From Bacillota bacterium (GTDB lineage: Bacteria; Bacillota; Desulfotomaculia; Desulfotomaculales; VENG01), in assembly GCA_009711705.1 (NCBI GenBank), contig VENG01000011.1, positions 124,001-188,000 of the forward strand: DNA of 64,000 bases, given 5' to 3'. The position numbers and the translations under genes are program-made. Shown here piece after piece: positions 8,214 to 17,304 of the stretch. How positions within the stretch are numbered: position 1 is the stretch's first letter; each line of letters begins with the position of its first letter. The notes under the pieces are model-generated. The model was not told the DNA's origin and did not search any database. It was given only the letters and a program-made list of their open reading frames with translations.

Positions 8214-9884
8214 CTTTTGCTCCAAAAGTTGGCGCGCGTGCTGCAATACTGTCTGCGACATTTCTTTGCCGCCCAGCATTCTGGCCAGCTCTTTAACCCT
8301 GTCCTGTCCCTTCAGTAATGTAATTTCGATGCTTGTTTGATCTGCATTAGAATGCTTATGAACATGGAAATGATTATCTGCCAGTGCAGCAATAGTGGGA
8401 GCGTGGGTGACCACCATGGTTTGTCGATAGTGACTCAAGTCCTCCAATTTACGAGCTACTGCCTGTAAGGTTTTTCCGCCTATGCCGGTGTCAACCTCAT
8501 CAAAAACCAAAGACGGAATTTGGTCCACAGATGCAAAAATGTTTTTAAAGGCTAGCATTATTCTTGACAATTCGCCACCGGAGGCCACTTTGGCCAATGG
8601 TTTGGGGGGTTCACCCGGGTTTGTGGAAATAACAAACTCCACCTCTTCCACTCCATGAGGCCCTTGTTCCGAGGGCGTCAGCCTAGCTTCTAACAACACA
8701 CCTTTCATTTCCAGGTCGTGTAGTTCTTTTTCCACCGCGGACTTAAGCTTGTTGGCAGCATTAACTCTGAGTTCGGTTAGTTGGTGTGCATACTTTTCAT
8801 ATGACTGTCCCAATTTAAGGCACTCTTGGTCCAGAGCTGATTCCATCTCTTCACTGTTATCAAGTTCTTCAAGTTCTGCTACCGCGTAATCTCTGTAAGA
8901 TAGAATCTTGGCCACAGACTCGCCGTATTTTAGTTTTAAACGTGAGATTTCGCTGAGCCGGTTTTCTATTTGGTCGAGTCGTCCGGGCTGAAATTCCACA
9001 TTGTCGCGATAAGAAGCAAGGTCTCGTGCTGCTTCCTCCACCTGGTATAGGGCAGAGGAAACCGCTTCCAATAAGGGTTCAATGCCAGCATCAAATTCCT
9101 TTAGTTTTTCCAGGCTTACCACTGCTTTCCCTAATTGGTCCACGGCGGAGGGAGCATAACTGTCTCCGGCATAAAGGGCTACGTATCCCGAATGGGCCAG
9201 TTGAGCAATAGTCTCTGCGTTGGCTACGCAGGTTTTTTCAGCTATCAAATCTTCTTCTTCATTTTCTTTGAGCAGAGCTGAATCAATTTCTTCTACCTGA
9301 AATCGCAGCATATCTGCTTTTCTTACTCGCTCTCTGCGGTTTGCCCTAATTTCATCCAACCTTTGTTTAGCTGACTGCCATTCCCTAAATATCTTTTTTG
9401 CTTTTGCTTTGGTATCCAACAGTTTCTCGCCGCTAAACCTATCAAGTAATTCCATGTGCCTACCCGTGTTTAATAGCGATTGCTGTTCGTGTTGTCCGTG
9501 CAAATCTAATAGGAAATTGCCTACTTGTTTATATAATTGCAATGTTGTTACCTGGCCGTTTACCCGGCAGAAATTGCGTCCTGACCTGGACAGCTGCCTT
9601 GTTAAGATCAAATAATCATCTTCGGGCTCCAGTCCGGTTGACTCTAAAACCTCTCTTAAATCTGGCAAATTACCGATTTCGAATACCGCTTGTACCAGCG
9701 CTTTTTCTTTACCGCTTTGTATGTATTCACCATATGCCCTTCCCCCTAAAGCGACTTGCAAAGCATCAATGATAATAGATTTTCCTGCACCGGTTTCACC
9801 GGTCAAGACGGTAAGTCCCGGTTTTAGCGGTAATTTAAGGCCTTCAATAAGGCCAAAATTTGTTATTTCCAGACTCAATATCAT
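8196..9884 (-). CDS. recN: RecN, DNA double-strand-break repair SMC-like ATPase
   Basis: 562 residues. The Walker A motif GETGAGKS is at residues 29-36. A long coiled-coil centre is rich in Glu/Leu/Lys heptads, with the LDLHGQHEQQSLL segment typical of RecN. A signature motif ASGGELSR and Walker B LVFDEVDTGIGG lie in the C-terminal third. RecN gathers broken DNA ends early in recombinational repair. The ATG at 9884 is chosen over the upstream TTG because GGAAGGTGA lies 4-6 bases before it and because it clears the argR stop by 4 bases. argR-recN is the usual Firmicute order. Confidence 0.96.
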   Translation of the reverse strand: MILSLEITNFGLIEGLKLPLKPGLTVLTGETGAGKSIIIDALQVALGGRAYGEYIQSGKEKALVQAVFEIGNLPDLREVLESTGLEPEDDYLILTRQLSRSGRNFCRVNGQVTTLQLYKQVGNFLLDLHGQHEQQSLLNTGRHMELLDRFSGEKLLDTKAKAKKIFREWQSAKQRLDEIRANRRERVRKADMLRFQVEEIDSALLKENEEEDLIAEKTCVANAETIAQLAHSGYVALYAGDSYAPSAVDQLGKAVVSLEKLKEFDAGIEPLLEAVSSALYQVEEAARDLASYRDNVEFQPGRLDQIENRLSEISRLKLKYGESVAKILSYRDYAVAELEELDNSEEMESALDQECLKLGQSYEKYAHQLTELRVNAANKLKSAVEKELHDLEMKGVLLEARLTPSEQGPHGVEEVEFVISTNPGEPPKPLAKVASGGELSRIMLAFKNIFASVDQIPSLVFDEVDTGIGGKTLQAVARKLEDLSHYRQTMVVTHAPTIAALADNHFHVHKHSNADQTSIEITLLKGQDRVKELARMLGGKEMSQTVLQHARQLLEQKMPQKL

Positions 9885-9888
9885 TAGA

Positions 9889-10353
9889 TCACCTTCCTGC
9901 AAGGGTGGTCAGGCGGTTTATTACGTTAGGTGTTGCGCGTTTAGGTTTTACTATTATCAGTACCGTGTCATCACCGCCAACCGTACCGATAACTTCCTCC
10001 CAATTAGCAAGATCCAGGGCGGAAGCAAAACCTTGAGCCTCTCCTGGGTGTGTCTTCACAATGATCAAGTTCTCACTATAATCCATGGAAACTACCGAGT
10101 CTTTAAACAACCTTTTTAAACGGTCAGTATTTTGTAGCCAAACAGAGTGTTCAGAGGAACTGTAATGGGTGTTTCCGTTCTCTCCTACGGTTTTCACAAG
10201 TCCTAATTCTCTGATATCTCTGGAGATGGTAGCCTGGGTTACGATAAACCCTGCCTCCCTGAGCGTCTTTACCAACTGTCCTTGCGTTGAAACGGGCCTT
10301 CGAGAAATAACTTCCAGGATCTTTTTCTGGCGCCAGGCTTTCACTTTTTGCAT
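9889..10353 (-). CDS. argR: ArgR/AhrC arginine repressor
   Basis: 154 residues. The N-terminal winged-helix domain (about 1-70) carries the recognition segment TQATISRDIRELGLVK. The C-terminal oligomerisation/arginine-binding domain has GTVGGDDT (123-130), close to the GTIAGDDT signature. It forms arginine-dependent hexamers that repress arginine biosynthesis and activate catabolism. No arginine genes lie in the window, and no ARG box is obvious next to it, so it is here through conserved gene order with recN. The start overlaps the mnmM stop region by 13 bases. Confidence 0.96.
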   Translation of the reverse strand: MQKVKAWRQKKILEVISRRPVSTQGQLVKTLREAGFIVTQATISRDIRELGLVKTVGENGNTHYSSSEHSVWLQNTDRLKRLFKDSVVSMDYSENLIIVKTHPGEAQGFASALDLANWEEVIGTVGGDDTVLIIVKPKRATPNVINRLTTLAGR

Positions 10354-10958
10354 CCACCCTTTTTTTGTACCAGAATCACATATGGAGAAGAATCATCCTT
10401 GTTAGGAAAAGTCATTCTGGCGGTCCAAAATAAATATGCATCAAGTGATGAAATAACATTGTCCAAAGTTTCGGCCTCTTCTACGGCACCGGGATGGCCG
10501 CGGTAAACAACCATACTCAGCCGCCCTCCCGGGGCTAGTGCTTCTAACGCCTTTTCCGTTGCCTGAAGGGTTGTTTGAGGAAGGGATGTGATATTTTTAT
10601 TACCTCCCGGCAGGTAGCCTAAATTAAACATTATGGCCTGGCACGAATTAACATTTATATATTCGTCCATGAACTCATGTCCTCTTTTGTATAATGTAAC
10701 ATTACCTGTTAATCCTTCTTTCTCCAGTCGTGAGCGTGTTTTAGTTAAAGCATCTGCCTGAATGTCAAAAGAATATACCTTCCCGGCCTGTCCCACTAAC
10801 TTGGCCAGGAACAGTGTATCATTGCCGTTTCCAGTAGTTGCATCGATGGCAGTGTCACCGGGCTTTAGTATATGCCCGATGAAAAGCTGCGCAATATTTA
10901 CGGCGCGGGGTGATTCCCCCATGCCCCCTAAAAACGCATAATCACACATTTCTGTCAC
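10341..10958 (-). CDS. mnmM: class I SAM methyltransferase of the YtqB/MnmM family (tRNA mnm5s2U34)
   Basis: 205 residues with a SAM-binding loop AIDATTGNGNDTLFLA (38-53) and the family motif NLGYLPGG (112-119), which replaces the usual NPPY. Bacillus YtqB was assigned as MnmM, which completes methylation of the wobble uridine in some tRNAs; older annotation calls it rRNA methylase. The gene overlaps nadK by 17 bases and argR by 13 bases, so nadK-mnmM-argR-recN are likely one transcript. Family assignment is firm; specificity follows from family knowledge. Confidence 0.82.
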   Translation of the reverse strand: MTEMCDYAFLGGMGESPRAVNIAQLFIGHILKPGDTAIDATTGNGNDTLFLAKLVGQAGKVYSFDIQADALTKTRSRLEKEGLTGNVTLYKRGHEFMDEYINVNSCQAIMFNLGYLPGGNKNITSLPQTTLQATEKALEALAPGGRLSMVVYRGHPGAVEEAETLDNVISSLDAYLFWTARMTFPNKDDSSPYVILVQKKGGCKK

Positions 10959-11805
10959 CCTGCTTTAGTTTTTGTCTTAAGATACCGAAAAAATTACGGT
11001 CTGCAAGTTTCAAAAATTTGGCACGGTATGGTGCGCGACTTATGACTACGGAATCTCCCTGCTTCAATTTTAAACCGTACTGCCCGTCTACTGTCAGCAT
11101 TACTTCACCTTGATCGGAAAGTAAATTCACTTTAACTTCACTGCTTGAGGATATAACGAGAGGGCGGGCCCAAAGGCCATGAGGACAGATAGGTGTTATG
11201 ATCATTAATTCCAGGTTGGGAACTGCCAGCGGTCCCCCGGCTGAAAGGGAGTATGCAGTTGAACCTGTGGGACTAGCTACAATGATACCATCTGCGGGAT
11301 AGGTAGTGAAAAATTGTTCATCCACCATTGTTTCCAGCATAATTATTCTCGCGAAACCGCCTTTGGTAATAACCACGTCATTTAAGGCGATAGTCTCCTC
11401 AATATTTTCTTCACCCCGGATTACCCGGGCTTGTAACATCATTCGTTCTTCCACACGAAAATTGCCCAGCAGTAATTTATCCAGTGATACGAATAGTTCG
11501 GGTAGCTCAGTTTCAGTTAAGAATCCCAAGCGCCCCATGTTAATACCGAATAAGGGGATATTATAGGGCGCAGACACCCGGGCACAATTGAGGATAGTTC
11601 CATCTCCGCCTAACACCAGTAGCATGTCGGCCTGTTGAATAAGCTCCGGGAAGTTGCTGTTATGGGGTTTCTTATCCAGGGCAACAGCAACCTCCCGGTC
11701 CAAAAGAACATTACATTCTTTAGCTTCCAGCCACCGGATTATATCTACCAATAATTCTAGTACCCCTTTTTTCTCAACGTTAGCCCAGATCCCTATGTTT
11801 TTCAA
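10942..11805 (-). CDS. nadK: NAD kinase
   Basis: 287 residues with the NAD kinase signature GGDGT (66-70), the NMGRLGFLTE segment, and the substrate region ADGIIVASPTGSTAYSLSAGGP. It phosphorylates NAD to NADP in the cytoplasm with ATP or polyphosphate. The start codon is TTG, with AGGGGG about 8 bases upstream; no ATG fits better. A strong sigma-A promoter lies 55 bases upstream, so the gene heads a transcript distinct from tlyA, whose terminator lies between them. Confidence 0.96.
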   Translation of the reverse strand: MKNIGIWANVEKKGVLELLVDIIRWLEAKECNVLLDREVAVALDKKPHNSNFPELIQQADMLLVLGGDGTILNCARVSAPYNIPLFGINMGRLGFLTETELPELFVSLDKLLLGNFRVEERMMLQARVIRGEENIEETIALNDVVITKGGFARIIMLETMVDEQFFTTYPADGIIVASPTGSTAYSLSAGGPLAVPNLELMIITPICPHGLWARPLVISSSSEVKVNLLSDQGEVMLTVDGQYGLKLKQGDSVVISRAPYRAKFLKLADRNFFGILRQKLKQGDRNV

Positions 11806-11859
11806 AAAATTACCCCCTGTATATTTTTAGGAGCATAGGAAGTTTATATCTTCTTTACT

Positions 11860-11888
11860 ACTATAGTACTACTTATTTTTCCTGTTAA
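11860..11888 (-). promoter_or_regulatory. sigma-A promoter of nadK-mnmM-argR-recN
   Basis: Minus strand TTAACA (5 of 6), 17-base spacer, TATAGT (5 of 6). It lies between the tlyA terminator and the nadK TTG start. Confidence 0.7.
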
Positions 11889-11950
11889 AAACCTCTTTTT
11901 ACTCAAAAAAAGTGAAGTCTAAAAAGGCAAGTCTTTAATGATGACCGGTA

Positions 11951-11988
11951 AAAACAAAAAAGCCCCTCAGTTAAGGCCGAGATGGGCT
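11951..11988 (-). terminator. intrinsic terminator at the end of tlyA
   Basis: Minus strand AGCCC-AT-CTC pairs with GAG-GGGCT (8 bp with a two-base bulge) and runs into TTTTTTG. The left arm encodes the last Ser-Ala-His-Leu codons of tlyA and the stop codon TGA lies at the loop/right-arm border. Confidence 0.75.
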
Positions 11989-12779
11989 GATTCAATCACA
12001 CTGTTGATAGTAGTTTGCACTCTAATGGCCGAGTTAAAATTCTTTTTGAAATGCATTAGATACTCAATGTTTCCTTCAGGGCCCTTCACCGGTGAATAAT
12101 CCAATCTTTCTATGCCCCAGCCCAAATCTATTACTGTTCCTGCTATCTTATTCAGTGCCTCGTTATGTACAGCCGGGTCTCGAACTACACCTTTTTTTCC
12201 TACTTTGCCCCTCCCTGCTTCAAATTGCGGTTTAATCAGAGCTATACCTTCAGCGTCCGGGGCAGTTAGCACATCAACTCTGGGCAGAACCAGCGTGAGG
12301 GAAATAAAAGAGACATCTACTGTAACAAAGTCCGGCATATCTGTGAGCCTTTCGGGTTGCAGATACCTTATATTTGTCCTTTCCATGACTACTACCCGGG
12401 GGTCATTCCGGAGTGACCAGTCCAGTTGGCCGTAACCTACATCTACAGCATAGACCTTCTGCGCACCGTTTTGCAGAGCGCAATCTGTAAAGCCTCCGGT
12501 GGATGCCCCTATATCCAGAACAATCCTTCCGTGCAAATCCACACCAAATTCATGAACAGCCTTTTCTAATTTTAAGCCGCCCCTGCTTACGTACCTAGGC
12601 TTTTCCAAAACCTTAATCCGGGCCTGGAGGTCAAAACTCTTGCCGGGTTTGTCAACTTTTTGATCATTTACAATGACTTGACCGGCCATAACAGCAGCCT
12701 TGGCCTGTTCCCTGGTAGCAAATAATTCCTTTTGGACTAACAGAACATCAAGCCTGTCTTTTGCTTTTTTTGACCCCAC
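11967..12779 (-). CDS. tlyA: TlyA family rRNA (cytidine-2'-O)-methyltransferase
   Basis: 270 residues. The N-terminal S4 RNA-binding domain (about 9-65: RLDVLLVQKELFATREQAK) is followed by a FtsJ-like Rossmann methyltransferase with VLDIGASTGGFTDC (87-100) and KPQFEAGRGKVGKKGVVRD. TlyA 2'-O-methylates 16S/23S rRNA cytidines in several bacteria. It lies 4 bases after the dxs stop in the usual dxs-tlyA order. Which rRNA sites are modified cannot be told. Confidence 0.92.
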   Translation of the reverse strand: MGSKKAKDRLDVLLVQKELFATREQAKAAVMAGQVIVNDQKVDKPGKSFDLQARIKVLEKPRYVSRGGLKLEKAVHEFGVDLHGRIVLDIGASTGGFTDCALQNGAQKVYAVDVGYGQLDWSLRNDPRVVVMERTNIRYLQPERLTDMPDFVTVDVSFISLTLVLPRVDVLTAPDAEGIALIKPQFEAGRGKVGKKGVVRDPAVHNEALNKIAGTVIDLGWGIERLDYSPVKGPEGNIEYLMHFKKNFNSAIRVQTTINSVIESAHLGLN

Positions 12780-12783
12780 TGTT

Positions 12784-14721
12784 TTATGAACCCCCAGCCT
12801 GAATTTTAACCGTGGTTACGTTATGCACCTGGCTGATTCCAAGCATCTCCAGCGATTTTTGTACTAACGATTCTACGGTTAAACCGTATTTAGCCCGGAG
12901 TTGAGCCGGTTTCCCATGTTCCACGAATGTATCGGGTATTCCTACTCGCTGCATTCGGTAATTGGATCTGCCGTGGTCACTCAACATCTCCAGCACGGCA
13001 CTTCCAAAACCACCGTGCAAAGCATTTTCTTCCACTGTTATGATGTTTCCTGTACCGGAGGTATATTTTAATATACACTCCTTATCCAGTGGTTTAATAA
13101 ACCGGGCATTGATGACGGAACACTGAATTTCCCGGGAGGCCAAAACATCTGCCGCCTCCAGCGCCAGTGAACAACAATTTCCTGCTGCTAGAAATGTAAT
13201 ATCATTTCCTTCACGTAATATTTCGGCCCTTCCAATGGGAAGGATTGCCGGTTCATCTGCTAAGGGAACTCCTGTACCGGAGCCCCGAGGATAACGAACG
13301 GCACAAGGCCCCGAGTGATGTAGTGCTGTCCTCAACATGTCTCGCAGCTCATTTTCATCCTTCGGTGCCATAATGGTCATATTAGGTATACCCCTGAGGT
13401 AAGAATAATCAAATAACCCGTGGTGAGTTGGGCCGTCATCACCAACCAGACCTGCCCTGTCAATGGCAAATAGTACCGGGAGATTCTGCAGACAGACATC
13501 ATGCAGTATTTGGTCATAGGCTCTTTGCAGGAAAGTAGAATAAATTGCCACCACCGGTCTGCAACCGCCTTTGGCCAGACCGGCAGCCATTGTTACCGCA
13601 TGTTGCTCGGCAATGCCCACGTCAAAAAACCTATTGGGGTAACGATGTGAGAATTCGGTCAAACCGGTACCGCTAGTCATGGCTGCCGTAATGGCTACTA
13701 TCTTATCATTTTCCTCTGCCTCTTTGGTCAGCGCGTCACCAAAGACCTCCGTATAAGAGGGCGGTTTCTTTTCCTTTGTCGCTTTTCCGTTGGATATATT
13801 GAAAGGCCCAATTCCATGAAACTTTGCGGAGCTGTTTTCAGCCGGTGAATACCCTTTTCCTTTTCTGGTAATCAGGTGTACTAACACAGGGCCTTGGGTA
13901 TCTCTCGCCTGTTTGAAAGTGGCAATTAAGTTTTGTAAGTTATGCCCGTCCACCGGTCCGTAATAAAAAAAGCCAAGCTCCTCGAAAAACATACCCGGGA
14001 CTACGAGGTATTTGAGACTGTCCTTGAGCCTGTCAACCACTTTAAGAACAGTTGTGCCTATAGCAGGTATTTTGCGTAGAAGTTGTTCCACTTCATCTTT
14101 ACCACGCGAATACATAGGGTCGGTTCTGAGACGGGTAAAGTAACTGGCTAATCCACCCACATTAGGAGAAATACTCATTTCATTGTCGTTAAGAACGACA
14201 ATCAAATTCTTTTTTAAGTGCCCGGCATGGTTCAACGCTTCAAAAGCCATACCTCCGGTCATGGCACCATCTCCAATGACGGCGATTACATGATGGCGCT
14301 CAGCGTTTAGATCCCTGGCCTGAGCTAACCCCAGGGCAGCAGAAATACTGGTACTACTGTGACCGGTACCGAACGCATCATATACACTTTCTGAAGGGCG
14401 GGGGAACCCGCTTAACCCCCCGAATTGGCGGATAGTATGAAAAGTGTCCCGGCGTTCAGTTACTAATTTATGAGTATAGCTTTGATGACCCACATCCCAG
14501 ACGAATTTGTCTTCGGGTGAGTTAAATACACTGTGCAGGGCCAACGTTAATTCAACGACTCCCAAGTTTGGTGCCAGGTGTCCCCCGTTTCTGGATACAG
14601 TGGAAATAATCTCATCCCTTATTTCCTGGGCCAGCTTATTTAATCCAGTTATTGATAGGGGACGTAAATCTTGAGGAGAGTTAACTGTCTGAAGAATTTT
14701 TGTCAATATTTCACCTTCCAT
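12784..14721 (-). CDS. dxs: 1-deoxy-D-xylulose-5-phosphate synthase
   Basis: About 645 residues; the first enzyme of the MEP isoprenoid pathway, condensing pyruvate and glyceraldehyde-3-phosphate with thiamine diphosphate. It shows [11 protein letters not shown], the [12 protein letters not shown] segment, the cofactor motif [23 protein letters not shown], and the transketolase domain with [14 protein letters not shown]. The frame is open to a position overlapping oapA, but the ATG used here clears the upstream gene and gives the usual length. A GTG directly before it is an alternative; the SD is weak (GGAAAGAAG). Between OLE/oapA and tlyA, it links the OLE locus to isoprenoid synthesis. Confidence 0.95.
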   Translation of the reverse strand: MEGEILTKILQTVNSPQDLRPLSITGLNKLAQEIRDEIISTVSRNGGHLAPNLGVVELTLALHSVFNSPEDKFVWDVGHQSYTHKLVTERRDTFHTIRQFGGLSGFPRPSESVYDAFGTGHSSTSISAALGLAQARDLNAERHHVIAVIGDGAMTGGMAFEALNHAGHLKKNLIVVLNDNEMSISPNVGGLASYFTRLRTDPMYSRGKDEVEQLLRKIPAIGTTVLKVVDRLKDSLKYLVVPGMFFEELGFFYYGPVDGHNLQNLIATFKQARDTQGPVLVHLITRKGKGYSPAENSSAKFHGIGPFNISNGKATKEKKPPSYTEVFGDALTKEAEENDKIVAITAAMTSGTGLTEFSHRYPNRFFDVGIAEQHAVTMAAGLAKGGCRPVVAIYSTFLQRAYDQILHDVCLQNLPVLFAIDRAGLVGDDGPTHHGLFDYSYLRGIPNMTIMAPKDENELRDMLRTALHHSGPCAVRYPRGSGTGVPLADEPAILPIGRAEILREGNDITFLAAGNCCSLALEAADVLASREIQCSVINARFIKPLDKECILKYTSGTGNIITVEENALHGGFGSAVLEMLSDHGRSNYRMQRVGIPDTFVEHGKPAQLRAKYGLTVESLVQKSLEMLGISQVHNVTTVKIQAGGS

Positions 14722-14749
14722 CACGGCATGGCTTCTTTCCAGGAAGATT

Positions 14750-15325
14750 TCATCTGCGCCGCTGGGGCACGAAATCATAACCGGTAAATTTCTCAATGCC
14801 AGCTATAATTTTGCCCACTATAAAAATTATATCGTTACCTTTACTTAACGCCGTTTTTTTACCAAATGCTTTGCCGCTAACAGTGATCGCTGCAATAACG
14901 GCAGTGATTATCATAGTAAGCAAAAACTTATTTATACCGGGATAGTAACTGACAATCTGCAATACTAAAGCAATTCCAAGGGCTCCGCTGACAGTCCCTG
15001 CTATATCGCCAACCACATCATTAGCAATGTTGGCTACTTTATCGGCATTTCTAACCAGATAAACACTTTGTCTCGCTCCCGTTACTTTTTTTGCTGCACG
15101 AGAATGAAATGTCGCTTCAGTGGAAGCTGCTGCGGACGTACCCACGGTATCAAAAATGATCCCTATCAGAATAATAAGGATTAAAAAAAAGGCCGAAATA
15201 AAAAGGTTATTTAGTTTTTGAGCTAACAATTGCGATAAATTAAAGAAAATCGCTGCCAGGACAAATGAGACTATTCCGACACCTAATATGTACCAGACGG
15301 AAACAGTTGACTTATTATTTCCCAA
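14750..15325 (-). CDS. oapA: OLE-associated protein OapA, integral membrane protein
   Basis: 191 residues with four predicted membrane helices (about 10-32, 41-63, 108-127, 132-150). A polar cytoplasmic loop (about 64-107) holds [20 protein letters not shown] and the following acidic residues, and the tail is basic (VPQRRR). Size, helix layout and position, directly downstream of an OLE RNA and upstream of dxs, match OapA, which binds OLE RNA and holds it at the membrane in extremophilic Firmicutes. Some resemblance to the DUF21 membrane domain of CorC/CNNM-type proteins is possible. The start is TTG; its GAGGTGA ribosome site lies in the 3' arm of a hairpin. Confidence 0.85.
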   Translation of the reverse strand: MGNNKSTVSVWYILGVGIVSFVLAAIFFNLSQLLAQKLNNLFISAFFLILIILIGIIFDTVGTSAAASTEATFHSRAAKKVTGARQSVYLVRNADKVANIANDVVGDIAGTVSGALGIALVLQIVSYYPGINKFLLTMIITAVIAAITVSGKAFGKKTALSKGNDIIFIVGKIIAGIEKFTGYDFVPQRRR

Positions 15326-15350
15326 AAAAAGTCACCTCATGTAATGAGGT
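15324..15350 (-). promoter_or_regulatory. hairpin sequestering the oapA ribosome binding site; terminator-like
   Basis: Minus strand ACCTCA-TTACA-TGAGGT forms a perfect 6-bp stem directly after the OLE P1 helix. Its 3' arm is the oapA Shine-Dalgarno (TGAGGTGA), and it is followed by GAC and seven T that run into the TTG start. It could end OLE transcription, control oapA translation, or both. Confidence 0.6.
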
Positions 15351-15360
15351 AAATTTTGAA

Positions 15361-15986
15361 GAGGGCAAGGACAGCAATATGGGTTAATGTTACGGCTTGA
15401 GGTCCGGCAGGTTTTCCCAAGTCTCCACCGCATGTCGCCATGACGGCGGTTTCCCTTTAAGGAGACTTCCGGCCTCGGCCTTTTTTGATTGCCGAAACCG
15501 GGGCCGGATTGCCACTTAGTCCGCACTGCAAAGCCCACACCGCCATGCCGGATGCAAACTGTCTAGGGGTTTTCCCCGACAAAACAATCCTTTTCCTAGC
15601 CTCTTTTGCAGTAACGGTTTCACCAGTAGGCAGATACCGCAGGGCCCTTTGTTATCTGCTTACATACCAGGGGATCCACCGCTACCACTCAAGGCAGGCT
15701 ACGCTGCACGCAGCTTTTTACCACGAGCAGGTTCATACCCCAAGCCATAGTTATTGCGACTAGCAATTCCCACGCACTTGGGCCTCCGCGGAAGTAGGGT
15801 CAACGCCCACATGCCATTGTGGGTCGCCCCGCCTCCTTAACTCCCAGTACCGACCCCCAACTGGGCGTCAGCAGCCAGCACCAGGAACTTCATTGGTGTG
15901 CCCTTGACGGATTTTTAGGCCCGCCTTCAGAAAAGGTTGTTTTGACTAGAATACAGCGTCACTTGCCCCCTCATCATTTATATCAC
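15361..15986 (-). ncRNA. ole: OLE RNA (ornate, large, extremophilic)
   Basis: A roughly 625-base noncoding stretch with no credible ORF and many hairpins. It lies between ispA and a four-helix membrane protein in the xseA-xseB-ispA / dxs-tlyA cluster, which is the established location of OLE RNA. The ends fit: a sigma-A promoter lies 7 bases before the 5' end, and a closing P1 helix joins GAGGGGGCAAG near the 5' end (15962-15972) to CTTGCCCTC at the 3' end (15361-15369). Known OLE RNAs are about 600 bases and form a membrane-bound ribonucleoprotein linked to ethanol, cold, magnesium and energy stress. The exact 3' end is inferred. Confidence 0.85.
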
Positions 15987-15992
15987 CTCAGT

Positions 15993-16022
15993 ATTATATC
16001 ACGTTGCTTAGTGAAGTAGCAA
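15993..16022 (-). promoter_or_regulatory. sigma-A promoter of the OLE RNA
   Basis: Minus strand TTGCTA, 18-base spacer, TATAAT (consensus -10). It lies in the 68 bases between the ispA stop and the OLE P1 helix, so OLE-oapA-dxs can be transcribed independently of ispA. Confidence 0.65.
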
Positions 16023-16053
16023 ATTACGAACATCTCTGTTGGTGGAACAAAGA

Positions 16054-16947
16054 TTAAGAATCCCTGGATAAAATGAAGTGTAACAATTCTCGCATAAACC
16101 GAGCATTTGTGCCGAAAGGCTCAAGGGCCATTTCAGCCTGCATGGCAATATCTCTCGCCTTTTCCTTTGCGGCCGTAAGGCCATAAAGAGAGGGATAAGT
16201 GGCTTTCATATTCTTTTCATCACTTCCAATTGGCTTGCCAAGCTTCTCCGCATCACCCTCAATGTCCAGAATATCATCAATAATCTGAAATGCCAGGCCC
16301 AGATTGTCGGCGTATTCTGTCAGATCCTTAATTTCTTTGGCAGACGCACCGGACAATATGGCACCTGACCTGACGGCCACCCTGTACAGCGCCCCGGTTT
16401 TGTGACTGTGTATGTAGTCTAAATCAGGTGCGGTAATAGCTTTGTTTTCGAAAACCAGGTCTGCTACCTGTCCACCGATTAACCCACCGGTGCCACATGC
16501 ATGGGCCACCTCTGATATTACTTTAAGCACCCTATCCGAAGATATGCCTTCATCCGTTCCGGTCCTGGTAAGCAATTCAAAAGCAAGGGTCAACAGGGAA
16601 TCTCCAACCAAGATGGCCATAGCCTCTCCGTAAATCTTATGACTGGTGAGTTTGCCCCGGCGATAGTCATCATTATCCATGGCTGGGAGGTCATCATGTA
16701 CCAGTGAATAGGTATGGATCAGTTCAATAGCACATGCAGCGGGCATTACCGGGCCGGGGTCTCTGCCTAAAGTTTCAGCAGCGGCTAAAGTTAACACCGG
16801 CCGCAGTCTTTTTCCCCCGGCAGTTATACTGTAGCGCAGGGCTTCATGAATTACCGTCGGGTACGTGTCTGCCGGAGGGAGGTATGAGTTGAGAGCCTCT
16901 TCCACCTTTGATGCCTTTACCTGTAGCTGCTGTAAGAAGCCCATCAT
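16054..16947 (-). CDS. ispA: farnesyl/geranyl diphosphate synthase
   Basis: 297 residues. Trans-prenyltransferase motifs: KRLRP (46-50), the first aspartate-rich motif DDLPAMD (85-91), GGQ..D, and the second motif IIDDILD (222-228) followed by GSDEKNMKATYPSLYG. It condenses isopentenyl diphosphate with allylic diphosphates to make C15/C20 precursors for quinone and undecaprenyl carriers. The start ATG overlaps the xseB stop (ATGATG/TGA), so the second ATG is an alternative. xseA-xseB-ispA are co-directional and close. Confidence 0.95.
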   Translation of the reverse strand: MMGFLQQLQVKASKVEEALNSYLPPADTYPTVIHEALRYSITAGGKRLRPVLTLAAAETLGRDPGPVMPAACAIELIHTYSLVHDDLPAMDNDDYRRGKLTSHKIYGEAMAILVGDSLLTLAFELLTRTGTDEGISSDRVLKVISEVAHACGTGGLIGGQVADLVFENKAITAPDLDYIHSHKTGALYRVAVRSGAILSGASAKEIKDLTEYADNLGLAFQIIDDILDIEGDAEKLGKPIGSDEKNMKATYPSLYGLTAAKEKARDIAMQAEMALEPFGTNARFMRELLHFILSRDS

Positions 16948-17192
16948 TCGTTTCCTCCACCGATTGCAGAATCTGTTTCCCTAAGCACGGGTTTTCCATC
17001 GGAATCCGTGAGAAGCAGTTGAACTCTTTGTTCCACATTGTCAAGTTTATTGTTGCATATTTTAGAAAGGCGGATGCCTTCGGAGAACAATTCCAAAGCC
17101 TCTTCCAGAGGCACCTGTCCATCCTCCAACTGCTTAACTACTTCCTCCAGCCGGCTGAGAGCCTTTTCAAAACTGAGCTCACTATCGCTCAT
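16944..17192 (-). CDS. xseB: exodeoxyribonuclease VII small subunit
   Basis: 82 residues, almost entirely helical, with the family signature SFEKALSRLEEVVKQLEDGQVPLEEALELFSEGIRL spanning about residues 7-42. It assembles in several copies with XseA to form the single-strand-specific exonuclease VII. ATG is preceded by GGAGG at 6-8 bases. The stop overlaps the ispA start. A consensus -10 (TATAAT) lies about 45 bases upstream in the gap after xseA. Confidence 0.94.
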   Translation of the reverse strand: MSDSELSFEKALSRLEEVVKQLEDGQVPLEEALELFSEGIRLSKICNNKLDNVEQRVQLLLTDSDGKPVLRETDSAIGGGNE

Positions 17193-17233
17193 TATATACC
17201 TCCATATATACTTCTATGGTTTGTTTGCCCCAT

Positions 17234-17239
17234 ATTATA
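17234..17239 (-). promoter_or_regulatory. possible -10 element upstream of xseB
   Basis: A consensus TATAAT on the minus strand, preceded by GT, in the 112-base gap between xseA and xseB. No good -35 hexamer stands at 16-18 bases, so this would be a weak or activator-dependent promoter. Confidence 0.35.
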
Positions 17240-17304
17240 ACAGAAACCTTGGTAAAAGAAAGGGTTTTTCTCCAATTACCATGAGTTTTGTCTTCATACG
17301 TGGA

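Noticed and set aside
15485..15763. 92-residue plus-strand frame
   Set aside because: Lies antisense within the OLE RNA with no protein-like features.
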